Position numbers and translations under genes: made by a program
DNA from: an uncultured archaeon
GTDB taxonomy: Archaea > Thermoproteota > Nitrososphaeria > Nitrososphaerales > Nitrosopumilaceae
Assembly: GCA_937896495.1 (NCBI GenBank)
Contig: CALBNQ010000181.1
Span: 1 to 7,470 of the forward strand
Length of the DNA: 7,470 bases
Direction: 5' to 3'
Notes under the pieces: model-generated
Database searches by the model: none
Told to the model about the DNA's origin: nothing
What the model saw: the letters and a program-made list of their open reading frames with translations, nothing else
In this document: positions 4,848-7,470 of the stretch, piece by piece
Numbering within the stretch: the first letter of the stretch is position 1
How the letters are laid out: each line of letters opens with the position of its first letter

Positions 4848-5888
4848 ATGATTACAAAAGTTATTGATGAGAATTCAATCTCTGTAATACCTGAAGATTC
4901 AGATGATCTTTTGAATTTACGTCGAATAATTAAAGAAAATGATAAAGTGATAGGAGATACAACTAGGGTCTTAAAACAAGATAGAGATTATTCAAGACCA
5001 GATAAAGGAGAAAGAATCAAAGTGAGAATTGCTTTAACTGTAGAAAAAATTTCTCTTGATGATGTATTAGATAGATTAAGAATAAGTGGTACAATTTCTG
5101 AATCAAGTAATGAATCAGTTCCACATGGTTCACATCATTCATTTATTTTAAAAATTAATGATGGTATTACAATTTCAAAGAAAAAGTGGTTACCAGTTGA
5201 AAAAAATCTTTTAGAATCAAATAACAAACAGATTGGTTTTGTTCTTGTTGCAATTGATACAGGGGATTGTGGAATTGCAAGATTACGAGGAACACACTTA
5301 GAGTTTATGCCAAATATGTATTCAGGTTCGGGTGGAAAAAGATACAAAACTAATTTCAATATCGAAAAATTTTTTGAGAAAGTTCAACAAGCAGTATTAA
5401 CAATTATCAAAAAAGAAGATACAATGATAATTTTTGGTCCGGGAGAAACAAAGAAAAGATTCTCAAATTTTATTCAAAAATCTCAAAAATTCAACATCAA
5501 AGTAATTGATGGGGTTGATTCTGGTGGAGAAGATGGAATTTACATATTTACAAAATCTCAAATTATGAAAAAAATAATGGTTGATAGTAATCTTGCAAAA
5601 GCTTCATCAATAATTGATGAAATTATGATTCTAGCAAACAAACAAAATAAAAAATTTACAATGGGTTTTGATGAAACATATAATGCAAATCAAATTGGTG
5701 CTGTAGAATCAATTGTATTTTCAGATAAAGCAATTCAAGATGATGAACAGAAAATGATAGATTTTCTAAATGATGTAGAGAATAAAGGAGTTAAAATTTA
5801 CAGTGTTGATTCATCTACAGATATCGGTTTACGAGTTACTGGTTTAGGTGGAATAGTTTCATTGTTGCGATATGCAATTGAATCTTAG
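4848..5888 (+). CDS. pelA: Pelota (aPelota/Dom34), ribosome rescue factor
   Basis: Pelota enters the empty A site of stalled archaeal ribosomes together with aEF1A and, with ABCE1, splits them, serving no-go and nonstop mRNA surveillance. The 346 residues have the normal family length and three-domain layout. The N-terminal Sm-like domain (1-125) contains NLRRIIKENDKVIGDTTRVLK and VPHGSHHSFIL. The central domain (about 128-245) begins with FVLVAIDTGDCGIARLRG. The C-terminal eL30-like domain (about 246-346) contains YNANQIGAVESIVFSDKAI and ends with the typical GLRVTGLGGIVSLLRYAI. The catalytic GGQ loop of release factor aRF1 is absent, as expected for Pelota. Its stop codon overlaps that of CutA on the other strand. 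There is a weak GGAA upstream of the ATG and no strong TATA box, so it may be partly served by the upstream promoter. Confidence 0.93.
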   Translation: MITKVIDENSISVIPEDSDDLLNLRRIIKENDKVIGDTTRVLKQDRDYSRPDKGERIKVRIALTVEKISLDDVLDRLRISGTISESSNESVPHGSHHSFILKINDGITISKKKWLPVEKNLLESNNKQIGFVLVAIDTGDCGIARLRGTHLEFMPNMYSGSGGKRYKTNFNIEKFFEKVQQAVLTIIKKEDTMIIFGPGETKKRFSNFIQKSQKFNIKVIDGVDSGGEDGIYIFTKSQIMKKIMVDSNLAKASSIIDEIMILANKQNKKFTMGFDETYNANQIGAVESIVFSDKAIQDDEQKMIDFLNDVENKGVKIYSVDSSTDIGLRVTGLGGIVSLLRYAIES

Positions 5889-6196
5889 TTTGTAGATTCT
5901 TCTAACCATTTCATATAAGATGTATTAATTGATGTTACATCAATTTCTGCAATTTCTGGAACATTATATGGGTGTGTTTCTTTGATTTTTTGTTTTAATG
6001 ATTTTTTATTTTTTGTTGTTGTTTTGAATATAGCAATGTATTCATATGTATCTTCTATTTTCCCATTCCAATAATAAATCGAAGAAATTTTTGAAATATT
6101 TACACATGCAACTGTTTTATTTTTTACAAGATCTTTAGCAATTTTTGAAATTGATTTTTTATCAGGATATGTTGAAATTATTAACACAGGTTTCAT
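5885..6196 (-). CDS. cutA: CutA1 family protein (divalent-ion tolerance)
   Basis: CutA1 is a small, very stable cytoplasmic trimer. Escherichia coli mutants are sensitive to copper and other divalent cations, but the biochemical role is still unclear. The 103-residue protein is full length. It shows the family pattern: VLIISTYPDKKSISKIAKDLV (4-24), VACVNISKISSIYYWNGKIED (29-49, with the conserved Cys31), EYIAIFKTT (52-60), the ETHPYNVPEI signature (73-82, with His75), and a C-terminal YMKWLEE. The high Lys/Ile content reflects the A+T-rich genome. It is convergent with Pelota, sharing overlapping stop codons, and divergent from the M50 protease gene. The start ATG 6196 is supported by a TATA-like element about 26 bases upstream. 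Confidence 0.93.
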   Translation of the reverse strand: MKPVLIISTYPDKKSISKIAKDLVKNKTVACVNISKISSIYYWNGKIEDTYEYIAIFKTTTKNKKSLKQKIKETHPYNVPEIAEIDVTSINTSYMKWLEESTN

Positions 6197-6203
6197 AGTA
6201 ACC

Positions 6204-6211
6204 GATAAATG
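6204..6211 (+). promoter_or_regulatory. TATA-like element of the M50 protease gene
   Basis: GATAAATG is centred about 32 bases before the TTG start at 6240, predicting a leader of about 6 bases. It is a moderate match. It lies within the presumed 5' region of the divergent cutA transcription unit, so the two promoters interleave. Confidence 0.35.
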
Positions 6212-6217
6212 TCCATA

Positions 6218-6228
6218 CCTTAAAAAAT
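6218..6228 (-). promoter_or_regulatory. TATA-like element of cutA
   Basis: The minus strand reads about AATTTTTTAAG. It is centred near 26 bases before ATG 6196, which fits a leaderless cutA transcript. It lies between the protease TATA-like element and its TTG start, so polymerase on one promoter would hinder the other. Confidence 0.45.
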
Positions 6229-6239
6229 TAACAATTAAT

Positions 6240-7436
6240 TTGGAACTTGATTTTATTACTCAAAATGCAATTATCTATGTCTTAATGGCTTGGATTGTAG
6301 TTATTGTAGTTGCAAAAGCTCTAAAATTAGAAAAATATGGATTTGAATTAAAAGCATATAGTCTAGTTTACAAAAATAAATCAGTTAATTCTGTTTTATT
6401 AAAAATTCTAGGTAGAACAAGACGTGGGATTAGGATTTTTGCAGACGTTAGTGTGATTTCAGGTTTTATTATGATGGGTTTTGCATTTTGGTTTTTGTTA
6501 AATAATGTATCAAATTATTTTGTTGCACAAGCAGAATTTTCAGAATTGACAGTTTTAATTCCAGGTGTCACATTAACTTCAGCATCTTCTATTACATACT
6601 TTTTACTATCAATTCCAGTAGTTCTTGTAATTCATGAAGGAGCACATGGGATAGTAGCTGCTTTAGAAAAAATAAAGATCAAAACAGGAGGGTTTGCTAT
6701 ATTCATTGCAATGTTTGCAGGTTTTGTTGAACCAGATGAAGAAGAATTTGAGAAAGCGAAAAAAATTTCAAAATTAAGAGTGATAGGTGCAGGAGCTACA
6801 TCAAATGTAATTTTTGCATTTGTTTTAGGAGCAATTTTATTAACAAATCCATTTTTTGCAATGGTATTACCTGAGCCGTTACTAAGTGTATTTTATGATT
6901 TACCAGATGGTGTTTTGATTCTATCTATAATGGAGAATTCAGGAGCTGAGCAAGCAGGTTTACTTGCAAATGATATCATTACATCAATTAATGGTATACC
7001 GATTAGAAGTCCGATAGATTTCCCCAGTTTGAATCCTGGAGAAATCGCAAATGTGGGTATACTTAGAGATAGTCAGTCATTAGATTTTGGTGTAGAAATA
7101 ATGTCATCACCAGAAGATTCTGAAAGAGGATTGATAGGAATTATGAGAGATAATTCTTTTGCATACAAACCTGTAATGAATTTCATTGAATGGAATGATC
7201 CAAATGTTTCAATGTTCTTGTTATGGCTCTGGATGATTTCATTTTTCATTGGAATAATTAACATGCTTCCTCTACCAATTTTAGACGGTGGTAAATTTAT
7301 TCATACAATTATTGATAAAAAAATTTCAGATAAATCAGTTAATATTGTGATGTGGGGGATATACGCGTTCACCTTTGCGTTGTTTGGTTTGAACATTGCT
7401 TTGTCATACATAAAATCTGGTTGGTTTACAATATAG
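6240..7436 (+). CDS. Membrane site-2 protease, family M50, with PDZ domain
   Basis: This is an intramembrane zinc metalloprotease of the S2P/RseP type, which cuts membrane-embedded regulatory or quality-control substrates. The 398 residues contain: membrane helices near 9-29 and 69-88; a helix with the zinc motif HEGAH (His132, Glu133, His136; HExxH) near 117-141; another around 150-163; the family stretch GFVEPDEEEFEKAKKISK (161-178) leading to GAGATSNVIFAFVLG (183-197); a PDZ domain (about 222-290, DGVLILSIMENSGAEQAGLL, then DIITSINGIPI); and the third zinc ligand in NMLPLPILDGG (341-351, Asp349) within the helix pair near 325-356. A final helix lies near 368-390. The start is TTG at 6240. 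The next ATG (codon 16) would cut into the first helix, so TTG is preferred. The substrate is unknown. Confidence 0.92.
   Translation: MELDFITQNAIIYVLMAWIVVIVVAKALKLEKYGFELKAYSLVYKNKSVNSVLLKILGRTRRGIRIFADVSVISGFIMMGFAFWFLLNNVSNYFVAQAEFSELTVLIPGVTLTSASSITYFLLSIPVVLVIHEGAHGIVAALEKIKIKTGGFAIFIAMFAGFVEPDEEEFEKAKKISKLRVIGAGATSNVIFAFVLGAILLTNPFFAMVLPEPLLSVFYDLPDGVLILSIMENSGAEQAGLLANDIITSINGIPIRSPIDFPSLNPGEIANVGILRDSQSLDFGVEIMSSPEDSERGLIGIMRDNSFAYKPVMNFIEWNDPNVSMFLLWLWMISFFIGIINMLPLPILDGGKFIHTIIDKKISDKSVNIVMWGIYAFTFALFGLNIALSYIKSGWFTI
7428..7436 (+). promoter_or_regulatory. TATA-like element before a possible next gene
   Basis: ACAATATAG, overlapping the end of the protease gene, is centred about 26 bases before ATG 7458. 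This is the same spacing as the other leaderless promoters in the window. Confidence 0.35.
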
Positions 7437-7457
7437 AAACTACCTAAAGAATCATTA

Positions 7458-7470
7458 ATGAAAAATAATT
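7458..7470 (+). CDS. Possible start of a further gene (cut by window edge)
   Basis: An ATG at 7458 opens a frame (MKNN) that runs off the window. The only support is the TATA-like element at leaderless distance. Nothing can be said about the product, and it may not be a gene. Confidence 0.28.

Noticed and set aside
1..7470. CRISPR array, transposon, integrase, tRNA or phage signatures
   Set aside because: I looked for regular direct repeats, terminal inverted repeats, transposase motifs and cloverleaf-like sequences by eye and found none. Gene content and codon use look like core chromosome.

Overview
The window looks like a piece of ordinary, gene-dense chromosome from a low-GC ammonia-oxidising archaeon (Nitrososphaerota/Thaumarchaeota, Nitrosopumilus-like). 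This is an inference from gene content. A Pelota translation-rescue factor, a TrmB-type regulator, a DtxR-type regulator and a tetraether-lipid synthase-type radical SAM enzyme occur together in strongly A+T-rich DNA. Many genes also have an archaeal TATA-like element centred about 26 to 32 bases before the start codon, the signature of leaderless or nearly leaderless transcripts. I see no tRNA, rRNA, CRISPR array, insertion sequence, integrase or phage gene.

Layout. (1) 1-538 (+) is the 3' end of a family-2-like glycosyltransferase that begins before the window. It converges on a radical SAM gene, and a strong hairpin (537-577) lies between the two stops. (2) 600-2264 (-) is the radical SAM enzyme, best read as tetraether lipid synthase (Tes). 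A longer in-frame start exists at 2303, but a TATA element lies inside that extension, so I place the start at 2264. (3) Divergent from it, 2382-3149 (TrmB-like) and 3153-3605 (DtxR-like) form a two-regulator operon. They share a roughly 117-base control region with the Tes gene that contains several inverted repeats. (4) 3645-3809 (+) is a 54-residue Cys-rich protein that abuts, end to end, a YjbQ/UPF0047 gene on the minus strand (3810-4229). (5) 4230-4399 holds a GC-richer island that can be read as a box C/D guide RNA or as a 36-codon ORF, both on the minus strand. (6) 4400-4810 (+) is an unrecognised 136-residue protein, followed by a T-rich terminator and Pelota (4848-5888, +). (7) Pelota and CutA (5885-6196, -) converge with overlapping stop codons. 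CutA diverges from a membrane site-2 protease of family M50 (6240-7436, +), which has a TTG start. A further gene may begin at 7458.

How the genes may work together. The most suggestive cluster is Tes, TrmB and DtxR. An enzyme that needs several iron-sulfur clusters sits head to head with an operon encoding one effector-sensing and one metal-sensing regulator. Control of membrane-lipid tetraether formation by iron or nutrient state is a reasonable hypothesis, but the sequence does not prove it. The remaining genes (YjbQ, Pelota, CutA, M50 protease) are unrelated housekeeping functions packed closely together. I do not see an obviously new multi-gene system. The best candidates for something undescribed are the GC-rich island, the Cys-rich mini-protein, the unrecognised 136-residue protein and the regulatory region between Tes and TrmB.
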